DNA from: Kitasatospora aureofaciens
GTDB lineage: Bacteria; Actinomycetota; Actinomycetes; Streptomycetales; Streptomycetaceae
DNA length: 64,000 nt
NCBI RefSeq assembly: GCF_001188955.3
Contig: NZ_JPRF03000018.1
Coordinates: 103,353 to 167,352 of the forward strand
Direction: 5' to 3'
The first letter of the stretch is position 1, and every line of letters starts with the position of its first letter. Positions 32,237 through 40,526 of the stretch are shown here, piece after piece. A program made the translations under genes and the position numbers. The notes beneath the pieces were generated by a model, which had not been told where the DNA came from, made no database searches, and saw only the letters and a program-made list of their open reading frames with translations.

Positions 32237-33472
32237 CTAATTCGGCGGGTCGGCCCCCAGGGCGTCGGCGAAGGGGTCGTCATCGGACAGTTGCCGTCGG
32301 TGCATGCCCAGGGCGAGTTCGGCGTCGGTGAGCAGGCAGCTGTCCAGGAGGCGGTGGAGTGCGGGGACGTCGAGGCCGATGCCGGTGAGGGTGAGTTCGC
32401 AGCGGCGTTCGCCGTAGTACGGGTCCCAGAACAGGGCGGCGAAGGTGCGGCGTTGCGGGGAGGCGGAGCGCCAGGCGCTGTCGTCCTGTTCCGGTAGCCA
32501 GGTACCGGCCGTTTCGATGGCCAGGTGTTCGCCGGCGGATTCCCATCGGTGGATGGACTGGGGCCGGTTGGCGAGCCATAGGTGGCCGCGTCCTCGGATG
32601 ACGCCTGCGCAGATCTGTTCGAGCGCGTCGTGCAGGCGTTGTGCGTGGAGGGGTCGTCGTGACGACCAGTGTGTGGTGCGGACTCCGAACTCCGGTCGAC
32701 GGGGTTGACGGGGGATGGGGAGCGGCCCGTGCCGGTCCCGGACCCGGTCGGCGTCGAAGAGGTTCCCGCCGACCAGCGGCGAGAGGTCCGGCAGGCGGAG
32801 CGCGCCGGTCAGCGGATCGTGGCAGACGTGGGCCATGGCGGCGCGCGGGGCGAGATGGTGCACCAGGGCAACGGCGCGTGCGGAGGCGGCGGGATCTGGA
32901 TCGTTCATGCTGGCGGTCACCACGGCGTCGGCGGCTTCGAGGTGCCGGGCTGCGGTCTCGGCGAGGGTCCGCCGGTCGTCCGGGCCGAGGCCGAGGTGGT
33001 GGTCCACCAGCCGGTCGCCGCCACTGAGGTCGTCCTCGATCCGGGACAGGTCGACGGCGGCGGCGACCGCGTCGATCCGCACGTCGTCGGCGAGTGCCTG
33101 CCCCCGGGCGCGGCCGTCCAGCAGGCCCAGAGCGACCAGGTCCGCCTGCATGCCCGGCGGGAGCGTGAGCAGCAGGTGCCGGTGGCGGCCGGTGCGGGCC
33201 GCGCGCAGCAGGACGGGGAGGAGGGCCGACGGCAGCAGGTGGGAGGAGCACGGGCGGGGGAGCGTCACCGAGCCGCCGTCCACCGGGCCGGAGCGCTCGT
33301 ACAGCCGCCAGGACCAGGAGGCCGTCCGGCCCTGGGAGTTGACCCGTACGGCGAGTACCGCGAGCCCCGGCACCTCGATGCGGGCCAGGTCGGCGGCGCA
33401 GTCGCGTACGCCGGTGGCGAGGCCGCCGAGCACGGTGACGGGCAGCCGGCGCGGCCTGCCCTGCGCGGTCAT
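32237..33472 (-). CDS. COG0523 paralogue without GTPase motifs (pseudo-GTPase)
   Basis: A 411-residue CobW/COG0523-like protein. At the Walker A position canonical members have GFLGAGKTT; this one reads VTVLGGLATGVRDC. The metal-binding CxCC becomes RPCSSHLLPS, and the NKxD base-recognition motif is unrecognisable (VVTASMNDP). The CobW C-terminal domain is well kept: RRPLHAQRLHDALEQI, RGRGHLWLANRPQSIHRWES and the [13 protein letters not shown] end, which matches the paralogue at 34817. Loss of GTP binding with retention of the C-terminal domain suggests a regulatory or scaffold role. It begins a minus-strand set with L31 and L33 genes. Confidence 0.72.
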   Translation of the reverse strand: MTAQGRPRRLPVTVLGGLATGVRDCAADLARIEVPGLAVLAVRVNSQGRTASWSWRLYERSGPVDGGSVTLPRPCSSHLLPSALLPVLLRAARTGRHRHLLLTLPPGMQADLVALGLLDGRARGQALADDVRIDAVAAAVDLSRIEDDLSGGDRLVDHHLGLGPDDRRTLAETAARHLEAADAVVTASMNDPDPAASARAVALVHHLAPRAAMAHVCHDPLTGALRLPDLSPLVGGNLFDADRVRDRHGPLPIPRQPRRPEFGVRTTHWSSRRPLHAQRLHDALEQICAGVIRGRGHLWLANRPQSIHRWESAGEHLAIETAGTWLPEQDDSAWRSASPQRRTFAALFWDPYYGERRCELTLTGIGLDVPALHRLLDSCLLTDAELALGMHRRQLSDDDPFADALGADPPN

Positions 33473-33513
33473 CTCCCACTCCTCCCCGATGTGCCGACTG
33501 AGTTGATGCGAGC

Positions 33514-33810
33514 TCAGCTCGCCGTGCCGGGCCTGGTGCCGACGAGTCCGTAGCGGCGCTGGAAGCGCTCGACGCGGCCGGCGGTGTCTAGGACGCGGGC
33601 GGTGCCGGTGTAGAAGGGGTGGCTGGCGGAGGAGATCTCGACGTCGATAACGGGGTAGGTGTTGCCGTCCTCCCAGTCGACGGTGTGGATGCTGGTAGCG
33701 GTGATGGGGGCACCCCCGGCCGAAGGCTGGGGGAGGGTGAGGAAGGCGAGGCCGCCGGCCTTGTCGCGGAAGACGACGGGGCGGTACTCGGGGTGGATGC
33801 CGGACTTCAT
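33514..33810 (-). CDS. rpmE2: Ribosomal protein L31 type B (zinc-independent)
   Basis: A 98-residue L31 of the cysteine-free B type: [20 protein letters not shown], then [20 protein letters not shown] and [21 protein letters not shown]-type L31 replaces the zinc-binding form under zinc starvation. Between AFLT and the next conserved strand there are about 11 extra residues ([11 protein letters not shown]). They come from a palindromic repeat at 33706-33735 inserted in frame in a surface loop. The gene lies 29 bp upstream of the L33 gene's stop side on the same strand. Confidence 0.92.
   Translation of the reverse strand: MKSGIHPEYRPVVFRDKAGGLAFLTLPQPSAGGAPITATSIHTVDWEDGNTYPVIDVEISSASHPFYTGTARVLDTAGRVERFQRRYGLVGTRPGTAS
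33706..33735 (-). repeat. Short palindromic repeat of Streptomyces type inside rpmE2
   Basis: The core CCCCCGGCC (33713-33721) pairs with GGCTGGGGG (33725-33733) across a 3-nt GAA loop with one G-T pair, and is flanked by GGGGGCA on the left. The sequence resembles the abundant intergenic palindrome of streptomycetes. Here it sits inside a coding sequence with length and frame that keep the protein open. Confidence 0.65.
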
Positions 33811-33839
33811 GGTGATCTCCAGAGGGGTTGTGGGGCGGG

Positions 33840-34004
33840 TCAGCGTTCTTCGCGGAACGTCACGTGCGTGCCGGCGACGGGGTCGTACTTGCGCAGGACC
33901 AGCCGGTCGGGATCGTTGCGACGGTTCTTGCGGGTGACGTAGGTGTAGCCGGTTCCTGCGGTGGAGCGGAGCTTGATGATCGGGCGCAGTTCGTTGCGGG
34001 CCAT
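33840..34004 (-). CDS. rpmG: Ribosomal protein L33, cysteine-free paralogue
   Basis: A 54-residue L33: [20 protein letters not shown], then [20 protein letters not shown] and TFREER. The zinc-binding CxxC pairs of the zinc form are absent, as in the Zur-repressed paralogues. It is divergent from rpmB, with the candidate Zur box between them. Confidence 0.92.
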   Translation of the reverse strand: MARNELRPIIKLRSTAGTGYTYVTRKNRRNDPDRLVLRKYDPVAGTHVTFREER

Positions 34005-34047
34005 CGGTGCCTCCATGGCGTGTCGGGGGGCGTTGACCCACCATAGC

Positions 34048-34071
34048 GTAATGGTTTTCGTTTTCATCTAC
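34048..34071. promoter_or_regulatory. Candidate Zur box in the divergent rpmG/rpmB promoter
   Basis: GTAATGGTTTTCGTTTTCATCTAC lies 44 bp from rpmG and 77 bp from rpmB. It resembles the actinobacterial Zur operator (GTAATGAAAATC-TTTTCATTAC-like), keeping the outer GTAATG and TTTTCAT but with an imperfect left arm. The genes on both sides belong to families repressed by zinc-loaded Zur, and zur itself is in this window. Confidence 0.55.
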
Positions 34072-34147
34072 CTGCTAGTGTCGGCTCACCGTTCGCGGCC
34101 GGCTCGGCATTCCCGTCCGCCGCCGTCCTGACCGACACGGAGTCGCC

Positions 34148-34384
34148 ATGTCCGCCCACTGCCAGCTCACCGGCCGAATCCCCGGGTTCGGCAACGCCAT
34201 CTCCCACTCGCACCGCCGCACCAGGCGCCGCTTCGACCCCAACATCCAGACCAAGCGCTACTGGCTGCCGAGCGAGAACCGGTTCGTCCGGCTGACGCTC
34301 AGCGCCAAGGGCATCAAGACCGTCGACAAGCTCGGCATCGAGAAGGCCGTCGCCCGGCTGCACGCCCGTGGGGAGAAGGTCTGA
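34148..34384 (+). CDS. rpmB: Ribosomal protein L28 paralogue
   Basis: A 78-residue L28: [40 protein letters not shown], then [19 protein letters not shown]. Only one of the zinc-binding cysteines of the zinc form is left (Cys5), so zinc independence is likely. Its TGA overlaps the ATG of rpsN (TGATG). It starts the plus-strand operon running to rpmF. Confidence 0.92.
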   Translation: MSAHCQLTGRIPGFGNAISHSHRRTRRRFDPNIQTKRYWLPSENRFVRLTLSAKGIKTVDKLGIEKAVARLHARGEKV

Positions 34385-34689
34385 TGGCCAAGCGCAGCAA
34401 GATCGCCAAGAACGAGCAGCGCCGCGTGATCGTCGCCCGGTACGCCGAGCGCCGCGCCGAGCTCAAGCGCCTGATCTCCGCCCCGGCGACCTCGCACGAG
34501 GACCGCCTCGCCGCCCAGGCCGAGCTGCAGCGCCAGCCGCGCGACGCCAGCGCCACCCGGGTCCGCAACCGCGACGCGGTCGACGGCCGCCCCCGCGGCT
34601 ACTTCCGCGCCTTCGGCCTCTCCCGCATCGGCCTGCGAGAGCAGGCGCACGCCGGGTTCCTCCCGGGCGTCCGCAAGGCCAGCTGGTAA
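34384..34689 (+). CDS. rpsN: Ribosomal protein S14, zinc-independent long form
   Basis: A 101-residue S14: [60 protein letters not shown] and [19 protein letters not shown]. The long form without CxxC...CxxC replaces the short zinc-binding S14 (about 61 residues) when zinc is low. Start and upstream stop overlap by one base. Confidence 0.93.
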   Translation: MAKRSKIAKNEQRRVIVARYAERRAELKRLISAPATSHEDRLAAQAELQRQPRDASATRVRNRDAVDGRPRGYFRAFGLSRIGLREQAHAGFLPGVRKASW

Positions 34690-34816
34690 CACCCACCCAC
34701 AAGCCGGTCGCGTCCCGTGCCGCGCGATCTCTCCCGGGCCGTGTGGCCCGGGGCGCGACCACCAAGCCGCTCCACCGGCTCACGCCGGTGCGGTGGTCCT
34801 CAGAAAGGAAGAACCG

Positions 34817-36004
34817 GTGTCCCAACCCAGCCTGCTGCCCGTGGTGGTGGTCGGAGGACTCCACGAGACCGAGCGCCGCCAGGCCGTCCTGGAGCTCCTC
34901 GCCGACCATGAAGGCGCCGTGGTCCTGCACCACGACCTCACCCGTGCGGGCGAGGGCCGCGTGGACCGGGGAGTCTGGGACACGTCCGGTCCGCTCGGCG
35001 GGGCGAACCTGCCGCTCACCAACGACTGCCCGTGCTGCGCGCTGCGCGAGGACCTGCTGCCCGAACTGCTGAAGATCGCCGAAGCCGGACGCCACCGCCT
35101 CGCGGTAGTGGAGCTGTGGGGCGGCAGCGACCCGCACCCGCTGGTCGAGGTCATCGCGGGCGGTGAGGTCGGCGACCGCTGCATGCACGAGGTGGTGGAG
35201 GTCGTCGGCGTGGTCACCGCCGTGGACCCGCTCAGGGTCGTCCCGGAACTCTCGGTCTCGGACGAACTCTCCGAGCACCACCTGCACACCTGCGCCGACG
35301 ACGACCGCACGGTCGCCGAGGCGCTCGCCCACCAGATCGAGTACGCCGACGTGTTGGCCGTCTCCCACGCCGACCAGGCCGCCGGGACGCCCGAGTTGCA
35401 CGCCGGCATCGCGATGCTGCGCCAGCTCCACCCGACCGCCCGCGCCGTACGGCTGGGCACCGGCACACTCCTCCGCGCGGCGCTCGCGGGCTTCGACGTG
35501 GCCGCCGCGCGTGACCGGGTCAACCCGGCGCTGGCCCTGCTGCCGCAGGAGGCCGACGAGGCCGGGGTGGCCACGCTGGTGTGGGAGCGGCGCCGGCCGC
35601 TGCACCCGGCCCGGTTGCACGAGGCGCTGGAGCAGCTCGTCCCGGCCGCGCAGCGCAGCCGGGGCCGGTTCTGGCTCGCCAACCGCCCCGACCTGATGCT
35701 CGCCTGGGACGCGGCCGGGGCCAACCTCGCCGTGGAGGAGTGCGGGCCGTGGCTGGTCTCGCTACCGGACGCGGTGTGGGAGCTCTACCCGCCCGCGCGC
35801 CAGGCCGCCGCCGCCCTCGACTGGGACTCCGTCCACGGCGACCGGATCCAGCAACTGAGCTTCACCGCCGAGGGGTTGGACGTGGACGGAATCACCGAAC
35901 TGCTCGACTCCTGCCTGCTCACCGATGCCGAACTCGCGGCCGGAGAGCCCGGTTGGAAAGCCATGCCGGATGCCTTCGAGGACCTGCTCGACCCCGTCGC
36001 CTGA
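34817..36004 (+). CDS. COG0523 paralogue with intact CxCC but no GTPase P-loop
   Basis: A 395-residue protein. The P-loop position reads [20 protein letters not shown] instead of [15 protein letters not shown]. The metal motif is kept as [13 protein letters not shown], while the switch segment ESSG is ELWGG and the base motif NKTD is SHADQ. The C-terminal CobW domain ([47 protein letters not shown]) is strong. Start GTG 34817 after AAAGGAAG; an upstream in-frame GTG adds eight residues. It is embedded between rpsN and rpsR and so is expressed with zinc-independent ribosomal proteins. It may bind metal or a partner but not GTP. Confidence 0.78.
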   Translation: MSQPSLLPVVVVGGLHETERRQAVLELLADHEGAVVLHHDLTRAGEGRVDRGVWDTSGPLGGANLPLTNDCPCCALREDLLPELLKIAEAGRHRLAVVELWGGSDPHPLVEVIAGGEVGDRCMHEVVEVVGVVTAVDPLRVVPELSVSDELSEHHLHTCADDDRTVAEALAHQIEYADVLAVSHADQAAGTPELHAGIAMLRQLHPTARAVRLGTGTLLRAALAGFDVAAARDRVNPALALLPQEADEAGVATLVWERRRPLHPARLHEALEQLVPAAQRSRGRFWLANRPDLMLAWDAAGANLAVEECGPWLVSLPDAVWELYPPARQAAAALDWDSVHGDRIQQLSFTAEGLDVDGITELLDSCLLTDAELAAGEPGWKAMPDAFEDLLDPVA

Positions 36005-36043
36005 ACCTTCCGACCCGCACTGACCTGAAGGAGAGAACCAACC

Positions 36044-36298
36044 ATGGCCAAGATCGCTGCCGCCCGCAAGGACCGCAAGCCCCGCCCCAACCCGCTGCAC
36101 GAGGCCCGCATCACCTACATCGACTACAAGGACACCAATCTGCTGCGGAAGTTCATCTCCGACCGCGGCAAGATCCGCAGCCGCCGCGTCACCCGCCTCA
36201 CCGTTCAGCAGCAGCATGCGATGGCCAGGGCCATCAAGAACGCCCGCGAGATGGCGCTGCTCCCGTACGGCTCCGGCTCGCAGCAGGCCGCACGATGA
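36044..36298 (+). CDS. rpsR: Ribosomal protein S18 paralogue, zinc-independent
   Basis: An 84-residue S18: [72 protein letters not shown]. The cysteines of the zinc-binding form are absent. It has a good ribosome site (AAGGAGAG), and its TGA overlaps the start of the COG0523 GTPase (ATGA). Confidence 0.93.
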   Translation: MAKIAAARKDRKPRPNPLHEARITYIDYKDTNLLRKFISDRGKIRSRRVTRLTVQQQHAMARAIKNAREMALLPYGSGSQQAAR

Positions 36299-37584
36299 CC
36301 GAGCTACTGTCAGCCCCGGTCGCGGCTGATGTCAGGCTCTCCGTCACCGTTCTGTCCGGGTTCCTCGGTGCGGGCAAGACCACCCTGCTCAACCACCTCC
36401 TGAACAACCGGGAGGGCCTGCGGGTCGCGGTCATCGTCAACGACATGAGCGAGATCAACATCGACGCCGCGCTGGTCCGCGAGGGGGGAGGGGCGCTCTC
36501 CCGAACCGAGGAACGCCTGGTCGAGATGACCAACGGCTGCATCTGCTGCACCCTGCGCGACGACCTGCTGGAGGAGGTCGACCGCCTCGCGCGGGCCGGG
36601 CGCTTCGACTACCTGCTGATCGAGTCCAGCGGCATCTCCGAGCCGATGCCGGTCGCGGTGACCTTCGCCTTCGCCCGTGACGACGGCGCCGCCCTCGGCG
36701 ACGTCGCCCGCCTGGACACCATGGTCACCGTCGTCGATGCTGCCAACTTCCTGCCCGAACTGCGCGGCGGCGACGAACTGACCGCGCGCGGGCTCGACCA
36801 GTACGAGGACGACGAACGCACCGTCAGCGACCTGCTGATGGACCAGGTGGAGTTCGCCGACGTCCTCGTCCTCAACAAGACCGACCTGGTCACCGCCGAC
36901 GAAACCGACCGCCTCGCCGCCGCGCTCAGCCGCCTCAACCCCGCCGCCCGCATCGTACGCGCGACCGGCGGCCGCGTCCCGCCCCCCGAACTCCTCGGCA
37001 CCGGCCTCTTCGATCTTGCGAAGGCCCAGGAGGCCCCGGGCTGGGTTGCCGAACTCAACGGCGACCACGTGCCGGAGACCGAGGAATACGGCATCACCAG
37101 CCTGGTCTTCCGCGCCGAACGCCCTTTCCACCCCGGCCGGCTCTGGGAGTTGGTGGGCGAGCGCCTCGACACGGGCGAGTTCGGCACGGTACTGCGCTCC
37201 AAGGGCTTCTTCTGGCTCGCCTCCCGGCCGGCCGTCACCGGACTGTGGTCCCAGGCAGGCTCCGTCGCCCGCTTCGAACCCTCCGGCATGCGCTCAGCCG
37301 TGACCGGCCGGACCGGCCTCACCGCGTTGACCGGACTGACGGACGCCACAGGCCTGACGGGTCTGACCGACCTGAACGACGAACAGGCGCACAGCGGCCA
37401 GGAACTCGTCTTCATCGGCACCGGGCTCCGACAGGACGAACTGCGCGCCGCGCTCACCGACTGTCTCCTGGACGACGCCGAGCACGCGGCCGGACCACAT
37501 GCCTGGACGGCCTTCGAGGACCCGTTCCCGGAGTGGGACGAGTACGCCCTCCAGGACGATCACGACCACCAGCACCTCAACTAG
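36295..37584 (+). CDS. Canonical COG0523/CobW zinc-responsive GTPase
   Basis: A 429-residue metallochaperone-type GTPase. Walker A is [17 protein letters not shown], the metal motif [13 protein letters not shown], Walker [14 protein letters not shown] and base recognition VLNKTDLV. The C-terminal CobW domain ([32 protein letters not shown]) is complete. Two family-atypical features stand out: a Thr/Gly/Leu-rich repeat ([20 protein letters not shown], about 37315-37371) in the C-terminal domain, and a His-rich tail (DDHDHQHLN). Relatives (YciC, ZNG1) deliver zinc to client enzymes in scarcity. The operon with zinc-free ribosomal proteins supports this. Confidence 0.9.
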   Translation: MTELLSAPVAADVRLSVTVLSGFLGAGKTTLLNHLLNNREGLRVAVIVNDMSEINIDAALVREGGGALSRTEERLVEMTNGCICCTLRDDLLEEVDRLARAGRFDYLLIESSGISEPMPVAVTFAFARDDGAALGDVARLDTMVTVVDAANFLPELRGGDELTARGLDQYEDDERTVSDLLMDQVEFADVLVLNKTDLVTADETDRLAAALSRLNPAARIVRATGGRVPPPELLGTGLFDLAKAQEAPGWVAELNGDHVPETEEYGITSLVFRAERPFHPGRLWELVGERLDTGEFGTVLRSKGFFWLASRPAVTGLWSQAGSVARFEPSGMRSAVTGRTGLTALTGLTDATGLTGLTDLNDEQAHSGQELVFIGTGLRQDELRAALTDCLLDDAEHAAGPHAWTAFEDPFPEWDEYALQDDHDHQHLN

Positions 37585-37610
37585 CCACCACCACAAAGGA
37601 GGAAGCCCTC

Positions 37611-37787
37611 ATGGCCGTACCCAAGCGCAAGATGTCCCGCAGCAACACCCGCCACCGCCGAGCCCAGTGGAAGGCGACCACGCCCCAGCTGGTACCGATC
37701 ACCGTCGACGGCCGCGAGCACCTGGTACCGCGCAACCTGGTCCGCGCCTACGAGCGCGGACTGCTGACACCCAAGTCGTCAACTTGA
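37611..37787 (+). CDS. rpmF: Ribosomal protein L32, cysteine-free paralogue
   Basis: A 58-residue L32: [20 protein letters not shown], then [20 protein letters not shown] and [12 protein letters not shown]. The zinc-coordinating cysteines of the zinc form are missing. Strong ribosome site (AAAGGAGG) 26 bp after the COG0523 stop. It is the last intact gene of the operon; IS200/IS605 debris follows. Confidence 0.92.
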   Translation: MAVPKRKMSRSNTRHRRAQWKATTPQLVPITVDGREHLVPRNLVRAYERGLLTPKSST

Positions 37788-37859
37788 CCCGGCCCTGATG
37801 GACCGGGCTGGTGGGTAGGGCGCGGCTGGCTGTCGCGTGGCCTCCCACGTCTGAGCCAC

Positions 37860-38008
37860 CTAGGGGATGGCTGGGACGCGTGACTCACGCCCCGCGATCC
37901 ACGCTGTCTCGCCCTTGCGGGCGATGTTGCGGGACGCGTTGTGATCCGCGTGCATCATGACGCCGCAGGCACGGCACGCGAACTCGGATTGCGTCGCCCG
38001 GTTCTTCA
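37860..38008 (-). pseudogene. IS605-type TnpB, C-terminal zinc-ribbon fragment
   Basis: On the minus strand about 49 codons read NRATQSEFACRACGVMMHAD and HNASRNIARKGETAW, ending at a TAG at 37860-37862. FACRACG is half of the TnpB zinc ribbon, and HADHNASRNIA is the third RuvC catalytic block (with its Asp). Everything upstream is missing. In intact elements the omega RNA overlaps this 3' end; residual RNA sequence may lie in 37795-37860. Confidence 0.72.
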
Positions 38009-38266
38009 GAGCTGGTCGAGTTCAACGGCGAACGCGACCACGTCCAGCTCATCGTGCACTACCCGCCGAAGATCGCCCTGTCCCGACTGGTCGGCTCTCT
38101 CAAGGGCGTATCGGCCCGCCGCCTGCGCCAAGAGTTCCCCACCCACATCCGCAAGTACCTGTGGGGCGCGCAATTCTGGTCACCGTCCTACTTCGCAGCC
38201 TCCTGCGGCGGCGCGCCTCTGTCGATCATCAAGGAATACATCGAGAACCAGAAACGGCCCGAGTGA
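38008..38266 (+). pseudogene. IS200/IS605 TnpA (Y1) transposase, C-terminal fragment
   Basis: About 86 codons read ELVEFNGERDHVQLIVHYPP, KIALSRLVGSLKGVSARRLR and FWSPSYFAASCGGAPLSIIK, matching the second half of TnpA including the HUH-like DHVQL strand. The catalytic Tyr helix (IIKEYIENQK region) is present, but the first strands are missing. tnpB and tnpA fragments are head to head, each lacking its 5' part, as expected after an internal deletion of an IS605-type element. Confidence 0.78.
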
Positions 38267-38463
38267 TGCGGCGTCGCTCCGCGACGCCGAGACTCAGGAA
38301 GCGATTCCTCTCGGGCGTGAACCGCCCGGGGCTCCTCGCTAGATCACGCTGAAGCCCGCTGGGCGGTTGTCGGCCCCCCGTGGAAGGCGCGGCGGGCCGG
38401 CCGCGCAGTCGACTCGGTCCGGCTCCTCGTCCGGGCAGCCGCAGCCGGCCGTCGGCGTGCGGG

Positions 38464-38915
38464 CTACGGCGTGGCCGCTGCGCTCGGCCGGGTGCCCGGA
38501 GCCGGCGGGGCGTCCCGGTAGGGGTTCTTCGGCTGGGGGATGACCGTCAGGCCGGTGACGTCGAGCGCGGGCACCCGTGTTCCGGCGGTGGGCCGCCACA
38601 CGCCGGTCACGGTGACCCAGGTGTTCGCCTGCGGGGTGCCGACGCCGTGGATCTCCACGTCCACCACCCGGGCGTCGGCGGCACAGCAGCTCACGATGAC
38701 CCGGCTGAGCTGCCACATTCCGCCGGGCTTGGGCGTGACGAATCCTTCGAGCCGGACGGAGTGGCCCCTGAGGGACTCCTTGTCGTCCCAGACGGCGCGG
38801 CTGGTGAAGTCGGTCAGCGAGAGGGCGAGGGTGCCCTGCGGGGGGAGCGGGGGGAAGTCGGCCCGCCTGGCGATCGCGCCGGATCCGTCGCGGGCGACGG
38901 TGTAGGAGCCACCGC
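38464..38915 (-). pseudogene. Second TIGR03943-family gene, 5'-truncated
   Basis: The soluble C-terminal domain remains: LALSLTDFTSRAVWDDKESL, RGHSVRLEGFVTPKPGGMWQ, VIVSCCAADARVVDVEIHG and WVTVTGVWRPTAG. This aligns with the intact copy at 30302-31054, including the CCAADA signature. The TM helices are missing because the 5' end is fused head to head with the truncated znuA gene at about 38910. Confidence 0.75.
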
Positions 38916-39603
38916 CGCCGACGGCCGTACCGTGGCGGGCGCCGACTTCGCGATCACCAACGGGATCGGCTACGACGCCTGGTCGGACAAGCTGCTGGCC
39001 GCCAACCCGGCGAGTAGCCGCACCGCGCTCAAGGTCGGCGACCTCCTCGGCAAGAAGGAGGGCGACAATCCGCACCAGTGGTACTCGGCGGAGAGCGTGA
39101 CCAAGGTGATCGACCAGATCACCGCCGACTACAAGAAGATAGACCCGGCCGACGCGGCCTACTTCGACCAGCAGAAGACGACGTTCACCACGAAGACGCT
39201 GGCCCGGTACAACCAGCTGGAAGCCGACATCAAGGCCAGGTACGCGAGCACCCCGATCGGCGCCTCGGAGTCGATCGTCACGCCGCTCTCCGAGAGCCTG
39301 GGCCTGAAGATGCTCACCCCCGAGACCTTCCTGGACGCGATGAGCGAGGGCACCGACCCGACCGCGGCCGACAAGGCGACCATCGACCAGCAGATCAGCG
39401 GCAAGCAGATCAAGGTCTACGTCTACAACTCCCAGAACTCCACCCCCGACGTGGCCGCGCAGGTCGACGCGGCCAAGAAACAGGGCATCCCCGTAGCGAC
39501 CGTGACCGAGACCCTCGCTCCCGCGAACGCCACCTTCCAGGACTGGCAGACCCAGCAGCTGCAGGGCATCGCGGACGCGCTGAAGGCGGCGACGGGCAAG
39601 TGA
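38910..39603 (+). pseudogene. ZnuA-type metal-binding protein, 5'-truncated
   Basis: About 230 codons of a cluster A-I metal-binding protein remain: GADFAITNGIGYDAWSDKLL, NPHQWYSAESVTKVIDQITA, ESIVTPLSESLGLKMLTPET and IKVYVYNSQNSTPDVAAQVD, then TVTETLAPANATFQDWQ. The signal peptide, lipobox, first metal-ligand His and half of the first lobe are missing. The stop overlaps znuC (GTGA). Zinc import would need another ZnuA in trans. Confidence 0.82.
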
Positions 39604-40526
39604 GCATCCACCCGACCGAGAAGGTCCGATCGGACGAAGGCCACGCGGCCCCGGTCTCGGAGTCGTCACCGGTCGCAGCGCCGGTGCTGTCGCTGCGCGG
39701 CGCGGCCGTGCGGGTCGGCGGGCGGACCCTGTGGTCGGGTGTCGATCTGACCGTGGCGACAGGGGAGTTCACCGCTGTCCTCGGCCCCAACGGGGTCGGC
39801 AAGTCGACCCTGGTGAAGGTCCTGCTCGGGCTGCTGCCGGCGGCGGCCGGTGAGGTGCGGGTGCTCGGCGGGGCGCCGGGGGCGCACAACGGGGCCGTGG
39901 GGTATCTGCCGCAGCGGCGCAGCTTCGACGCGTGTGTGCGCATCCGCGGCGTGGACGTGGTGAGGCTGGGCCTGGACGGGGATCAGTGGGGGATCCCCGT
40001 CCCGGGCCTGGGCCGTGCGAAGCGGCGCGCGGCCCGTGAACGCGTCGCGGAGGTGGTCGAGTTGGTGGGCGCCTCCGGCTACGCGCACCGGCCGATCGGC
40101 CAGTGCTCGGGCGGTGAGCAGCAGCGCCTGTTGATCGCCCAGGCGCTGATACGGCGCCCGCAGATCTTGTTGCTGGACGAGCCCCTGGACAGCCTCGACC
40201 TGCCCAACCAGAGCGCGATCGCCGCGCTGCTGGGCCGGATCTGCCACCAGGAGGGAGTGTCGGTGGTGATGGTCGCCCACGACGTCAACCCGATACTCCA
40301 CCACCTCGACCGGGTGGTCTACATCGCCGAGGGCGGTGCCCTCGCCGGGACACCGGCCGAGGTGATCACCTCCGAGACGCTGACCCGCCTGTACCGCACG
40401 CCCGTCGAGGTGCTGCGCACCAGCGGCGGGCGGCTGGTCGTGGTCGGGCAGCCGGAGGCGCCGGCGCTGCACAGCGACCGGCACGCCGGCCACGGGACGG
40501 GAGGCGGCCATGCAGCTGGCCTCTGA
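39600..40526 (+). CDS. znuC: Zinc/manganese ABC importer ATPase (ZnuC-like)
   Basis: A 308-residue ABC ATPase. Walker A GPNGVGKSTLVKVLL, Q-loop YLPQRRSFDACVRIRG, signature CSGGEQQRLLIAQALIRRP, Walker B ILLLDEPLDSLD and switch VMVAHDVNPILHH. The C-terminal extension has several His (HSDRHAGHGTGGGHAAG), possibly a zinc sensor. The GTG start overlaps the znuA remnant's stop, and its own end overlaps znuB by 17 bp. Confidence 0.9.
   Translation: MSIHPTEKVRSDEGHAAPVSESSPVAAPVLSLRGAAVRVGGRTLWSGVDLTVATGEFTAVLGPNGVGKSTLVKVLLGLLPAAAGEVRVLGGAPGAHNGAVGYLPQRRSFDACVRIRGVDVVRLGLDGDQWGIPVPGLGRAKRRAARERVAEVVELVGASGYAHRPIGQCSGGEQQRLLIAQALIRRPQILLLDEPLDSLDLPNQSAIAALLGRICHQEGVSVVMVAHDVNPILHHLDRVVYIAEGGALAGTPAEVITSETLTRLYRTPVEVLRTSGGRLVVVGQPEAPALHSDRHAGHGTGGGHAAGL

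Noticed and set aside
37315..37371. Possible CRISPR-like or tandem repeat array
   Set aside because: Units are short, coding and in frame inside a GTPase gene; no spacer pattern. No CRISPR array was seen anywhere in the window.
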